From NCBI GenBank assembly GCA_017460835.1, contig JAFUAD010000046.1, forward strand, positions 62,001 to 126,000: DNA of 64,000 nt. The letters run 5' to 3'. Below are positions 33,940-41,953 of the stretch, piece by piece. This stretch comes from Oscillospiraceae bacterium (GTDB lineage Bacteria; Bacillota; Clostridia; Oscillospirales; Ruminococcaceae). The first letter of the stretch is position 1. Each line of letters starts with the position of its first letter. The notes beneath the pieces are model-generated. The model was not told where the DNA came from. It searched no databases and worked only from the letters and a program-made list of their open reading frames with translations. A program made the translations under genes and the position numbers.

Positions 33940-35949
33940 ATGCTTTACGAACAACTGCTTTTCTCCGAGCTCCGGCTCGCTGCTGTTTCCTTTGACACGG
34001 CGCCGCTGTGCGAGGAAAACCTGATCAAGGCGATGACGGTCAATGAGGAGCTGCTCGCGCTTGGCTATACCCTTGCCCCGAAGGACATTGTCGTGCTCGC
34101 AAAATCGGACGGACTCACCGGCTTTGCCGACCGGATCCGCAGCGATATCGGCGATGTGAAGGCCGCGCCGATGTACCCCGATTTCCCTTCGCAGGTCATG
34201 GAGACGGATGAAGCGGTATTCCGCTTTCACCAGCTCCTGCACTATCTTTCGACCTACGGCGTTGAGGAGATCACCGGGATGCCGGTCACAAGGGGGTGGC
34301 TGCCGGACATGCAGCAAACCGAAAAGCTCGAGCCCGACGATACGCTGCTCAGTGCCAAGACGCTCGCGCTGATTGACCGCAGCGAGCAGTACATCACCCC
34401 GTACCGGAGGATCATGACCAAAACTGAGCGCGTGACCGACAAGGAGCTCATGATGATCCGGGAGTGCGCAGAGCAGCTTCCTGCGGAGGCGCTCGCCGGC
34501 GTGACGGTGACCTTCAAGCAGAATCTGCTGCCCGTATTCCAGAGTATTTTTGCGGACGGCGTGCTGTCATCGGCTCAGAAGCTCATCTGTCTGCACGCGA
34601 TTTGCCAGCATACCGGCGATGTCTGGAAGTGCATGGACTATGCGCTCACCAGAACGCGCTTCCATTTCAGAACATCGCAGAAGCGTCTGATCGTGAAGCT
34701 GCTGGAAAGCTACCCGATCGGGGATTTCCGCGAAAACCTCGTGATCTCCGGCAAAAAGCGGGAGCGCACGATTCTGATGCTCCAGTATCTTGATTTCAAC
34801 ATGTACTCCCGCAAGCCCGAGTATGCGGCGGCAGTCGCAGAGCTCCGCGCAGGCAGACTGCGTTCTTGGGAATCGCAGGTCAAGCGGATGGTCGCGGAGA
34901 AAGCGCCGGAGGTGCTCGAAGTCTATGCGGCGCGCCCCGGCATGATGCTCCGGCACCTGACCTACCTCATGCGGAACGGCTATTCGCTGACGGATATCTT
35001 CTCCGCGATCGCACCCAATGCCGCGAGGCTGAAAACGCAGACGCTCGTGAGCCTTGTGTCCTTCTTCTCGCGGGATGAGGCAAATGAGCTGCCGGAAAGC
35101 CGCTATCAGGAGGCAGTCCAGCTCCGGCTCATGCTCCGGCAGCTTCTCCGGCTCAGGCTCTCTGCCAATGAGACCCCGCTGAAGCAGAAAAAGGTCTGCA
35201 TCCGCATGCCGGAGTATGACCTTAGCCTTTCGACGGTCAGCACCGGAGACAAATCTTCGGAGGGCGGCTATATCCGCTCGGGCATTGCCTACCGGATTCC
35301 GGAGAATGCCCGGTACATCCGCTTCTTTGTCTACTGGAATGACAAGGAGCGCGTGGATGTTGACCTGCACGGTGCGGCCTTCTCGACGGAGGGCGAGGAA
35401 ATTGATATCGGCTGGAACGCGAAATTCAAGTCCGGCGAGCTGGTGTTCAGCGGCGATATCACGCATTCCGATGCCGCAGAATACATCGACCTCGATCTGG
35501 AAACCGCGAAAAAGACCCTGCGCCATGTCAGCCTGAACATCAATCTTTACAGCGGCCATGATTCCTTCCGCGAGATCGACGAGTGCTTTGTCGGCATTAT
35601 GGCAGTTTCCAAAACCGGAACGGACATCAAGCTCTATGACCCGAAAAACTGCTTCTTTACGCATTATCTCACGGGCGATTACAGAACGCTCAACTACGGG
35701 TACATTGATGTGCAGAACCGCGTGCTGATCTTTGACGGCAAGCCCGATCCGTCCCGGAGCTATTACGGCACGGCGCCGCGGAACAATGCATTCAGTCTCC
35801 GCGAATATCTGGAGATTCTGTTTGCGGCACAGGGCGCCGAGGCGGTCTCCGAGCCCGGTCAGGCGGATGTGATTCTGGTCATGGGCAAGCCCGCCGCAGA
35901 AAACGAGCTGAGTCTCATCGACAGCAATTTCTTTATGGAATCCGAGTAA
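33940..35949 (+). CDS. Large protein with C-terminal TerD-like domain
   Basis: 669 aa, no signal peptide or membrane helix. Residues 1-430 are largely helical and unrecognised (TSQKRLIVKLLESYPIGDF, then GKKRERTILMLQYLD). Residues about 450-570 resemble the Ca-binding TerD fold of tellurite/stress proteins: RFFVYWNDKERVDVDLHGAAF, SGDITHSDAAEYIDLDLE, DECFVGIMAVSKTG. The final 90 residues look alpha/beta. TerD proteins are linked to chemical and phage stress, but mechanism is unsettled. The second of two adjacent ATGs (33937, 33940) sits 6 nt from GGAGG. Next to it lies the RNA unit at 35990. Confidence 0.7.
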   Translation: MLYEQLLFSELRLAAVSFDTAPLCEENLIKAMTVNEELLALGYTLAPKDIVVLAKSDGLTGFADRIRSDIGDVKAAPMYPDFPSQVMETDEAVFRFHQLLHYLSTYGVEEITGMPVTRGWLPDMQQTEKLEPDDTLLSAKTLALIDRSEQYITPYRRIMTKTERVTDKELMMIRECAEQLPAEALAGVTVTFKQNLLPVFQSIFADGVLSSAQKLICLHAICQHTGDVWKCMDYALTRTRFHFRTSQKRLIVKLLESYPIGDFRENLVISGKKRERTILMLQYLDFNMYSRKPEYAAAVAELRAGRLRSWESQVKRMVAEKAPEVLEVYAARPGMMLRHLTYLMRNGYSLTDIFSAIAPNAARLKTQTLVSLVSFFSRDEANELPESRYQEAVQLRLMLRQLLRLRLSANETPLKQKKVCIRMPEYDLSLSTVSTGDKSSEGGYIRSGIAYRIPENARYIRFFVYWNDKERVDVDLHGAAFSTEGEEIDIGWNAKFKSGELVFSGDITHSDAAEYIDLDLETAKKTLRHVSLNINLYSGHDSFREIDECFVGIMAVSKTGTDIKLYDPKNCFFTHYLTGDYRTLNYGYIDVQNRVLIFDGKPDPSRSYYGTAPRNNAFSLREYLEILFAAQGAEAVSEPGQADVILVMGKPAAENELSLIDSNFFMESE

Positions 35950-35954
35950 ACCGC

Positions 35955-35983
35955 TTGATTTTTTTGCGGCAATCTGCTATAAT
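35955..35983 (+). promoter_or_regulatory. Sigma-A promoter of the structured RNA
   Basis: -35 TTGATT (35955-35960), 17-bp spacer, -10 TATAAT (35978-35983). It starts 6 bp after the TerD-like stop codon, giving a predicted transcript start near 35990 with no open reading frame of note downstream. Confidence 0.8.
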
Positions 35984-35989
35984 AGCACT

Positions 35990-36378
35990 ACAGCCAAGCG
36001 GAATCCTGCACGTTTTCGGCAGCTTCCTTTTCATGACGCTGAACTTATCCCCGATCGGGGATAAGCATAATGTGCAGGACATTGTTCGCTGCCGGATTGC
36101 TTGGCACGGCGCATACAGGCGTTGCATCGGGCGGCAGTATCATGCTGCCTTGTGACATCCTTTTATCCGTTGAATAAACGGTTCGATGAGTTTGCCCGAT
36201 GCAGTCTGTCACAGGATAGCCTGTATCATATTGTAAGCGTTCTGCGCCGGAGTGCCCGATAGGGCGGATGATGACTTCCTTTTCTCTGAGGTGTGTTAAG
36301 ACCCGGCGTGCTGAGTTTGTCATCAGATTGCTTACAAAGAACCGGTGCGGATGTAACAGTCCGCACCGGTTTTGTTTT
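35990..36378 (+). ncRNA. Structured noncoding RNA with three pseudoknotted modules
   Basis: About 390 nt between a sigma-A promoter and an intrinsic terminator. Hand folding gives three tandem modules. Module 1: outer stem 35993-35999/36099-36105; helix A 36004-36011/36072-36079; helix B 36017-36023/36088-36094, interleaved with A; hairpin 36044-36065. Module 2: outer 36113-36120/36219-36226; A 36123-36132/36194-36203; B 36151-36157/36207-36213. Module 3: outer 36231-36238/36330-36337; A 36245-36250/36303-36308; B 36269-36275/36319-36325. Every listed pair is perfectly complementary. In each module (T)TCCTTTT directly follows the 5' strand of B (36024, 36158, 36276). It does not resemble tmRNA, RNase P, SRP or 6S RNA as I know them. 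Confidence 0.82.
36340..36378 (+). terminator. Intrinsic terminator of the structured RNA
   Basis: A 12-bp perfect stem, AACCGGTGCGGA (36340-36351) with its complement at 36360-36371, an 8-nt loop, and TTTTGTTTT after it. Strong Rho-independent terminator. Confidence 0.92.
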
Positions 36379-36603
36379 ATTATGATACTCCCATTCAGGA
36401 AAAGTGTTCCTGCGATCAATCAAACCTTATAGGCTTTCACTTATCAAATGAACAATTATATGGGTTTCCGTTTTTTCGTCATCAACAGAGTGGCGAAATT
36501 TTGTTATTTCTATTTAATTACCACAGTATTCAAGTCTTGCTTCCGTAGATTATTTCACCTCTGTATTCCGATTTATCTTAACAACACAATTCTTAAAAGT
36601 GAC
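36379..36603. other. AT-rich intergenic stretch
   Basis: About 220 bp, clearly more AT-rich than the rest of the window, between the RNA terminator and the stop of the DUF218 gene. I see no ribosome-binding site with an ORF, no clear promoter and no hairpin terminator in it. Confidence 0.5.
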
Positions 36604-37518
36604 TTATGATAAAGGCGGCTTTACCACATTTGCAAAATCGTGATAATACTGCGAGGCGAGCGCGCTGTTTCCGATCAGCTCGAACATGCCGCCCGCTTCC
36701 CAGTGCAGCAGATCGTCGCGAGGGAAGGTCGTGTCCTCGACAACACAGGCGCAGTTTGAGATGACATGAATCTCCGGTGTCCGGTTTTCGTATGCCGATC
36801 TCAGAAATGCGGTCTCAAACATCAGCGCGCCCCATGCAATATGATAATCGCTGCTGATGAGCACGACCGAATCGACCTGCGGATAACTGCTGCGCAGAAT
36901 CTCATAGGTATTGCAGGCATTTGCCGCCGTGGAGAGGGAACGGTCCTCAATGATAAGGCGGCTTTCGGGAATGCCGTGCGCCAGCATCCATTCGCCCATG
37001 AGCCCGCCCTCTGTCACATCCTGCCGTAGCATCGCCGTGCCGCCGCCCGTACAGATGACATAGGCATTCGGATACTGCTCGGCGCAGTGCAGGGCAGCCG
37101 TCAGGCGGGCGGTCAGCTCGTCCTTCATCGTGCCGTCCGGGTTCAGCGAGTACCCCAGCACCGTCAGCGCCAGACTGTCGTCATCCGGCAGCCCGTCCGG
37201 CAGCCTGTCGATGTGGAGCTCCATTTCCGTATCGGCATACTGCCAGTAATCCATGATTTTTGTCCAGAGCTCGCCCTGTGCGCTGTCCTGCTCCCTGAGC
37301 TCGGCGAGCAGCAGCCGGATTCTGCCGTCTGCCTCTGCGCCGTAGCATCCGCGATAGGCGATCATCTCCTCGATCAGCTCCTCCGGCGGGCGCGGCGGTT
37401 CGGGCTCGGGCGCAGAAACCGGCTCAGTAATCCCGCAGCCGATTATGAGGCAGAGCATCGCCGCAGCCGCAGAAAAGCTGCGCATGATCTGCCGGAATGT
37501 GCTTCCAAATCGTTTCAT
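36604..37518 (-). CDS. DUF218/YdcF-like lipoprotein
   Basis: 304 aa. The N-terminus has a lipobox (AAAAMLCLIIGCG) and a Pro/Glu-rich linker (PVSAPEPEPPRPPEEL), then a DUF218 domain: VLGYSLNPDGTMKDELTARL, ICTGGGTAML, EGGLMGEWMLAHGIPESRLI, and DSVVLISSDYHIAWG. DUF218 proteins (YdcF, SanA, ElyC) are implicated in envelope polysaccharide or barrier functions; the biochemical activity is not settled. The ATG at 37518 overlaps the PHP stop (ATGA); an ATG at 37527 is the alternative. Confidence 0.82.
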   Translation of the reverse strand: MKRFGSTFRQIMRSFSAAAAMLCLIIGCGITEPVSAPEPEPPRPPEELIEEMIAYRGCYGAEADGRIRLLLAELREQDSAQGELWTKIMDYWQYADTEMELHIDRLPDGLPDDDSLALTVLGYSLNPDGTMKDELTARLTAALHCAEQYPNAYVICTGGGTAMLRQDVTEGGLMGEWMLAHGIPESRLIIEDRSLSTAANACNTYEILRSSYPQVDSVVLISSDYHIAWGALMFETAFLRSAYENRTPEIHVISNCACVVEDTTFPRDDLLHWEAGGMFELIGNSALASQYYHDFANVVKPPLS

Positions 37519-38408
37519 CCGGCGCATTTCCCCTCGATCTCATGCAGAAACCGCTGCATTCCCTCCGGAAGCTCTGCGGATGCACCGAGCCCGGTGTCTC
37601 CGAGCGAAATCTGCTTGTTTGTTCCGTGATAGTCGCTGCCGGCGGTGACATACAGCCCAAAGCGCGCAGCAAATGCGAGCATTTCCTCCCTGATCTCCGC
37701 GGAAAACTGAGAATAGAAGCACTCCATGCCCTGAAGGCCGGAGGCGGTCAGACGGGTTAGGCGCTGCTCCATTTCCCCGCCGCGGATCATCTGGTCGCCG
37801 CTGCCGAATGCAGGATGCGCCAGAACCGGAATCCCGCCGCTTTCCAGAATCGCGCGGATTGCGTCCCCGGGCGGGATGCAGTCGCTGTGCTCATGCAGCC
37901 GGTTGAGGTATTCGCGGATTGCCTGCTCCTTTGATTCGGCAAAGCCGCACTGCACCATGAGATTTCCGATATGCGGCTTGCCGGGGTTGTGCATCGCATA
38001 CAGGCGGCGAACCTCCTCCTCCGGAAAGGTAAAGCCGAATTCCTGCTCCAGAAAATCCAGCCGCCGGCGCAGCTTTTTCATGCGGTAGGAATGCCCGCGC
38101 GCAACGAGCTCCTGAATCGGCTGAGCGTCGGGATCATAGCCGTAGCCGAGGATGTGATACTGCCCCTGCTGATCGCGGCATGAGAATTCGACGCCGGAGA
38201 GAAACCGCGTGCCGCCCTTTGCGCAAAGCGCCGGCATGATTCTGCTGCTTTCAATTGAATCGTGGTCGGTCACGGAAAATAGCCCGATTCCGGCGGCTCT
38301 GACACGGCTCAGGAGTTCATCCGGCGTGTCGGTTCCGTCCGAAAAAACGGAGTGCATGTGGAGGTCGGTTTTTGCTGGTGCTTTGCTGAAATTCTGCTTG
38401 CCGTTCAT
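37515..38408 (-). CDS. PHP-domain phosphoesterase (YciV/RNase AM-like)
   Basis: 297 aa. PHP motifs in order: DLHMHSVFSDG (motif I), TDHDSIES (motif II), GVEFSC (motif III), PVLAHPAFG and a late SDYHG. This layout matches the YciV family, whose members hydrolyse 3',5'-nucleoside bisphosphates and short 5' RNA ends. The promoter is at 38449-38477 and GGGTGAAG precedes the ATG. Substrate inferred from family only. Confidence 0.87.
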   Translation of the reverse strand: MNGKQNFSKAPAKTDLHMHSVFSDGTDTPDELLSRVRAAGIGLFSVTDHDSIESSRIMPALCAKGGTRFLSGVEFSCRDQQGQYHILGYGYDPDAQPIQELVARGHSYRMKKLRRRLDFLEQEFGFTFPEEEVRRLYAMHNPGKPHIGNLMVQCGFAESKEQAIREYLNRLHEHSDCIPPGDAIRAILESGGIPVLAHPAFGSGDQMIRGGEMEQRLTRLTASGLQGMECFYSQFSAEIREEMLAFAARFGLYVTAGSDYHGTNKQISLGDTGLGASAELPEGMQRFLHEIEGKCAG

Positions 38409-38448
38409 ACTGCTTCACCCTTTCATTTTTCACCTGATTGTCAGTTAT

Positions 38449-38477
38449 ATGATACCATATCCAGAGAAAAATTGCAA
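38449..38477 (-). promoter_or_regulatory. Sigma-A promoter of the PHP-DUF218 pair
   Basis: Minus strand: -35 TTGCAA (38477-38472), 17-bp spacer, -10 TATCAT (38454-38449). Leader about 35 nt. Confidence 0.65.
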
Positions 38478-38540
38478 TAGGAGACGGAGGAAAGCTATAT
38501 GCAGACTATGCGCGGAATTTTTAATTTTCTGTGAAAGCTC

Positions 38541-38568
38541 TTGACTATTTGTCGGATTGTGCTATAAT
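38541..38568 (+). promoter_or_regulatory. Sigma-A promoter of the dockerin-protein gene
   Basis: -35 TTGACT (38541-38546), 16-bp spacer, -10 TATAAT (38563-38568). Leader about 40 nt to the ATG at 38616. Confidence 0.78.
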
Positions 38569-38615
38569 AAAAGCACAGGGGGAACTGACATAATCTAACA
38601 GAAAGGATGAGAATT

Positions 38616-39746
38616 ATGACAAAAAGAAACAGAACAGCAGCCCTTGTATCCGCAGCGATGATGCTCTGCACCGTTCCGCAGCTTCCGGCCTATGCGCTGG
38701 ATCCGGTTCCGGCCGCGCCGGACTGGGTTCCGGCAAGCTATGCCGAGGCCGTTTCGTTCACAAACGAATACGGCATGACCCGTGTCGATGACGGCTTTAT
38801 CTGCATTGTCCGGATTCAGGAGCCGGACAATGACCGCACATATGATGTGCAGTACAGCGGTATTCCGAATTATGATGAGGTCTCGGATACGCTGTATTCC
38901 TTTGAAGCGCCAGAGGATCCGGGCGAAAATGACGGAAGCGAGGATTACTGGAAGCGGCGCAGCGAGTATGAAGACTATCAGCGGAATATTGAATATGCAG
39001 GCGAGGATTTTATTGCGCATATTCCGAAGTATGAGGTCATTGTCGTGATGCCGGAATCCGTCGGCGAGCTGAAGGTTGAGCTCCGGGCGTTTCAGAAAGC
39101 ACTTGCTGATCCGTATGTGCAGGAGCTGACCTTTGCATATGACGGCAGAACCTTGGAGGAAACGGATCTTCGCGCGTGGCTGCCGGATTCCGTCAAGGAA
39201 TACAATATTTATACGAGGGAAAACGGCACGGTTTCCGTTCATGACGATCTGATCGCGGTCTGCGCGGACTGCAATTACAGTACGGGCGCGAAGCTGACGG
39301 TCGGGCTGAACGGCGCAGAGTACGAGCAGGTGACAAAGATGTATGTTTCAGAAAACCGTCTGCTCCCGGTTCCGATCGCCGGAGAAACCAGCCGGATTGT
39401 GGAGGTGTACCGTCCTGCGGGCGATGTGCAGATCACAGTGTTTGTCGGTCGGGAGTGGAGTCTCGATTATCCTGATGATGAGACCGCGAAGATGATCGAG
39501 GTTCAGCCGGACGGCAGCCTGACCGTGAAGGAGCCGGTTGCGGGCGATCTGAATGCCGACGGGTATCTCGGAATCGCCGATGCCGTGCTGCTGAGCAAAT
39601 TCCTGTATGCAGAGCAGGAGCTGAATGCCGCGCAGATCATGATTGCCGACCTGAGCGGCGACCGGCATGTGAATGCGGTCGATCTGACGGTGATGAAGCG
39701 GGCGCTGTTTTCCGAAATCATCCGGATCGACGACCCGGTTATCTGA
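38616..39746 (+). CDS. Secreted dockerin protein of unknown function
   Basis: 376 aa. Signal peptide (residues 1-28, TAALVSAAMMLCTVPQLPAY), an unrecognised domain starting PASYAEAVSFTNEYGMTRVD, a middle part with AWLPDSVKEYNIYTRENGTV and CADCNYSTGAKL, then a type I dockerin at about 310-367 (DLNADGYLGIADAVLLSKFL; DLSGDRHVNAVDLTVMKRAL). No catalytic motif is visible, so it may be a structural or binding cellulosome component. From memory, Ruminococcus genomes carry many dockerin proteins of this N-terminal type. The ATG at 38616 is spaced properly from AAAGGA, unlike the ATG at 38607. Confidence 0.82.
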   Translation: MTKRNRTAALVSAAMMLCTVPQLPAYALDPVPAAPDWVPASYAEAVSFTNEYGMTRVDDGFICIVRIQEPDNDRTYDVQYSGIPNYDEVSDTLYSFEAPEDPGENDGSEDYWKRRSEYEDYQRNIEYAGEDFIAHIPKYEVIVVMPESVGELKVELRAFQKALADPYVQELTFAYDGRTLEETDLRAWLPDSVKEYNIYTRENGTVSVHDDLIAVCADCNYSTGAKLTVGLNGAEYEQVTKMYVSENRLLPVPIAGETSRIVEVYRPAGDVQITVFVGREWSLDYPDDETAKMIEVQPDGSLTVKEPVAGDLNADGYLGIADAVLLSKFLYAEQELNAAQIMIADLSGDRHVNAVDLTVMKRALFSEIIRIDDPVI

Positions 39747-39783
39747 TCTTCGGAAGATACAGCATCAACAAAATATGAAAAGC

Positions 39784-39815
39784 ATCCCCTCTCCGCGGCA
39801 AAACGGAGAGGGGAT
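39784..39815. terminator. Bidirectional hairpin between dockerin and ABC genes
   Basis: A 12-bp perfect stem, ATCCCCTCTCCG (39784-39795) with its complement at 39804-39815, between convergent stops at 39746 and 39820. On the minus strand it is followed by a T-rich run; on the plus strand by CTTGTT. Confidence 0.75.
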
Positions 39816-39819
39816 CTTG

Positions 39820-41529
39820 TTATGTATTGCTTTCCGGCGAAAAATCGACGGTTCTGTTGCAGATTTCCAGTGCAGCCGGACGGTGCGTCACAATGACGAC
39901 GGTTTTGTCGGTCATCTGCCGCAGATTTTGCAGCAGGCGCCGCTCGGTTTCGGCATCGAGCGCAGAGGTCGCCTCATCGAGCAGCAGAACCGGGCTCTGC
40001 GAAAACACCGCTCTGGCAATGGCAAGGCGCTGCATCTGCCCCTCGGAAAGGCCGGTTCCGCGCTCGCCGAGCAGGGTATCGGTGCCGTGTTCAAGCCCTA
40101 AGACGAACTCCTCGGCGCAGGCGATTTTCAGCGCCTCCCGGATGCGGACGTCGTCCTGCATCGCGGATTTATCGGCAAAGCACACAACCTCGCGGATCGT
40201 CCCGCTCATGAGCTGATTGCCCTGCGGCACATAGGCAAAGAGCCGGTGCCATTCCGGCGAGAGCGGCTCCTCTGAGCCGTCGGCGTTTTCGAGATACCGC
40301 TCGCCGCCGTCCAGCGTGTAAATGCTCATCAGCAGCTTCAGAACCGTGGATTTTCCGCAGCCGCTCTGCCCGGTAAATGCGACAAATTCGCCCTTGCCGA
40401 TCGAAATGCTGAGCCCCTTGATGACAGCGGGCATGGAATCCTTTGTGAGCGATCTGAGATCGTCCACTGCCGGATAGTAGGTGAAATCCGCGTTCCGCAG
40501 GCCGAATGCGCGGAACTGTCCGGTATAATACCGCCTGACCGTTTCGATGTCGTGCGCAGGCCGGTCGCTTTCGCTGCGGAATGCCTCGATCTCCATAAGC
40601 CGCTCGGCGCTCGCCGTCATGGCATAGAATTTCGGGAGATACCCTGCGATGTTCGCGAACGGCGCCTGAATCTGTGTAATGAGCTGTGTGATCGCGGTCA
40701 GCGTGCCATAGGTGATCGTGCCGCGCAGAATGCCGTAGCCGCAGTAGCCGATGCCGAACAGATACATGCCGTTCATCGCGGCGCCGAGCCCGATGTTGCA
40801 GATATTGGAGAGCAGCGTTCTTGTCATTCGGATGCTCATATGCGCCTGCATTTTTTCATCGGCCTCGCGGGCGGTCTGCTCCTCTGCGGAAAAGGAGCGA
40901 ATCATCATCATGCTGCCGATATGCTCCTGCATGAACACGCGGAGCCTGCCGTCTCGCTCCTGCACCTGCTTGTGCAGCAGCTTCAGCCTTTTGCGGAAGC
41001 CGTAGGTGAAGAAGATCATCAGGCAGCCGCAGGGCATCAGAATCAGCGCAAAGCGCAGGTCGAGCACCATCATCATGACGACGGCGCTGATGAGCTTCAC
41101 GACGGTTCCGACAAGCCCCGGCAGAATCTCGACATAGCTGGACGCGACAACCACCGTGTCATTGGTGAGGCGGTTGAGCCATTCGCCGGAGTGAACCGCG
41201 CTGATGAGGGAGAAATCCTTGTGCAGAATCTGTTGCAGCAGGCGCGCCTTGAACAGATTTTCAAAGGAGGCCTTTGCGCGTTCATTCAGCCAGCGGATCA
41301 TCGCCCGCAGTGCGAGCTGCGCCAGCACCAGCAGAATCGTCAGGATCACAAATCTGCGGAAGCCATCTGTGTCATGCTCCGTTGCATGATCGACAATGTT
41401 CCGCAGCAGCAGTGCATACAGCACGCCGCTGCCGCCCTGAAGCGCCTGAAGCAGAATCAGCGCGAGGATATAGAGCTTTTTGCGCTTCGGGACGGCATAA
41501 AGCCATCTGATCGTGTGATTATTTTCCAT
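39820..41529 (-). CDS. ABC exporter (fused membrane and ATPase domains)
   Basis: 569 aa half-transporter. An N-terminal membrane domain with about six helices (residues 1-310; LYILALILLQALQGGSGVLY onward) and a nucleotide-binding domain with Walker A TGQSGCGKST, signature LSEGQMQRLAIARA and Walker B VLLLDEATSALD. No peptidase C39 domain. It overlaps the S26 peptidase gene by 11 bp, so it belongs to the PqqD/HprK-like/S26 cluster and probably exports that cluster's product, most likely a peptide. Substrate is inference. Confidence 0.88.
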   Translation of the reverse strand: MENNHTIRWLYAVPKRKKLYILALILLQALQGGSGVLYALLLRNIVDHATEHDTDGFRRFVILTILLVLAQLALRAMIRWLNERAKASFENLFKARLLQQILHKDFSLISAVHSGEWLNRLTNDTVVVASSYVEILPGLVGTVVKLISAVVMMMVLDLRFALILMPCGCLMIFFTYGFRKRLKLLHKQVQERDGRLRVFMQEHIGSMMMIRSFSAEEQTAREADEKMQAHMSIRMTRTLLSNICNIGLGAAMNGMYLFGIGYCGYGILRGTITYGTLTAITQLITQIQAPFANIAGYLPKFYAMTASAERLMEIEAFRSESDRPAHDIETVRRYYTGQFRAFGLRNADFTYYPAVDDLRSLTKDSMPAVIKGLSISIGKGEFVAFTGQSGCGKSTVLKLLMSIYTLDGGERYLENADGSEEPLSPEWHRLFAYVPQGNQLMSGTIREVVCFADKSAMQDDVRIREALKIACAEEFVLGLEHGTDTLLGERGTGLSEGQMQRLAIARAVFSQSPVLLLDEATSALDAETERRLLQNLRQMTDKTVVIVTHRPAALEICNRTVDFSPESNT

Positions 41530-41953
41530 ATTTTCGTTTTAACCGTTTCGGGACGGACTTTGCCGTCAGGATGAAGGCACGGAGCGGAAACAGATCACAC
41601 CACAGATGCGCATACATCCGGCAGCGCAGCGCGGTCATGGGAATCTCCTTTCCGTCCCGCACGACTGCGGTCAGCACACCGATGATCTGCCGGTCGGTGA
41701 TGCCGGTTTCCTTCCTCCGCCGGTTGTCGCCGCAGAGGACATAATCCTGTGCGCGCACCTTCAGGATCCGGTGCAGCACATACTGTCCGCTTTGGCGCCG
41801 GTAGAGCGGAATATCGTATTTTTTCAGCCTTCCGTGCGGCTTTTCGATGATAAGCAGGTCTCTGCCCTGCCGGATCAGCGGCTCCATGCTGGTTCCGACA
41901 TTGGTGAAGACCAGTCTGCCGTTCTGTTCGAGCTCCTGTTCAAATGTCGTCAT
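41519..41953 (-). CDS. S26-type (SipW/ER-like) signal-peptidase-like protease
   Basis: 144 aa. The nucleophile Ser lies in FTNVGTSMEPLI; the general-base position is His (QYVLHRILKV), as in SipW and eukaryotic/archaeal signal peptidases rather than the Lys of LepB; YVLCGDNRRRKE follows. There is no convincing N-terminal membrane anchor, which is unusual for a signal peptidase and favours leader cleavage of a cytosolic or membrane-associated peptide. ATGA overlap with the kinase-like gene. Confidence 0.75.
   Translation of the reverse strand: MTTFEQELEQNGRLVFTNVGTSMEPLIRQGRDLLIIEKPHGRLKKYDIPLYRRQSGQYVLHRILKVRAQDYVLCGDNRRRKETGITDRQIIGVLTAVVRDGKEIPMTALRCRMYAHLWCDLFPLRAFILTAKSVPKRLKRKYGK

Noticed and set aside
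35990-36378. tmRNA, RNase P RNA, SRP RNA or 6S RNA
   Set aside because: No tRNA-like end or tag reading frame, none of the RNase P conserved blocks, wrong size for SRP and 6S, and an unrelated three-module layout.
36045-36419. 124-codon reading frame on the minus strand across the structured RNA
   Set aside because: No ribosome-binding site, unprotein-like composition, and it is antisense to a promoter-terminator unit with extensive perfect helices.
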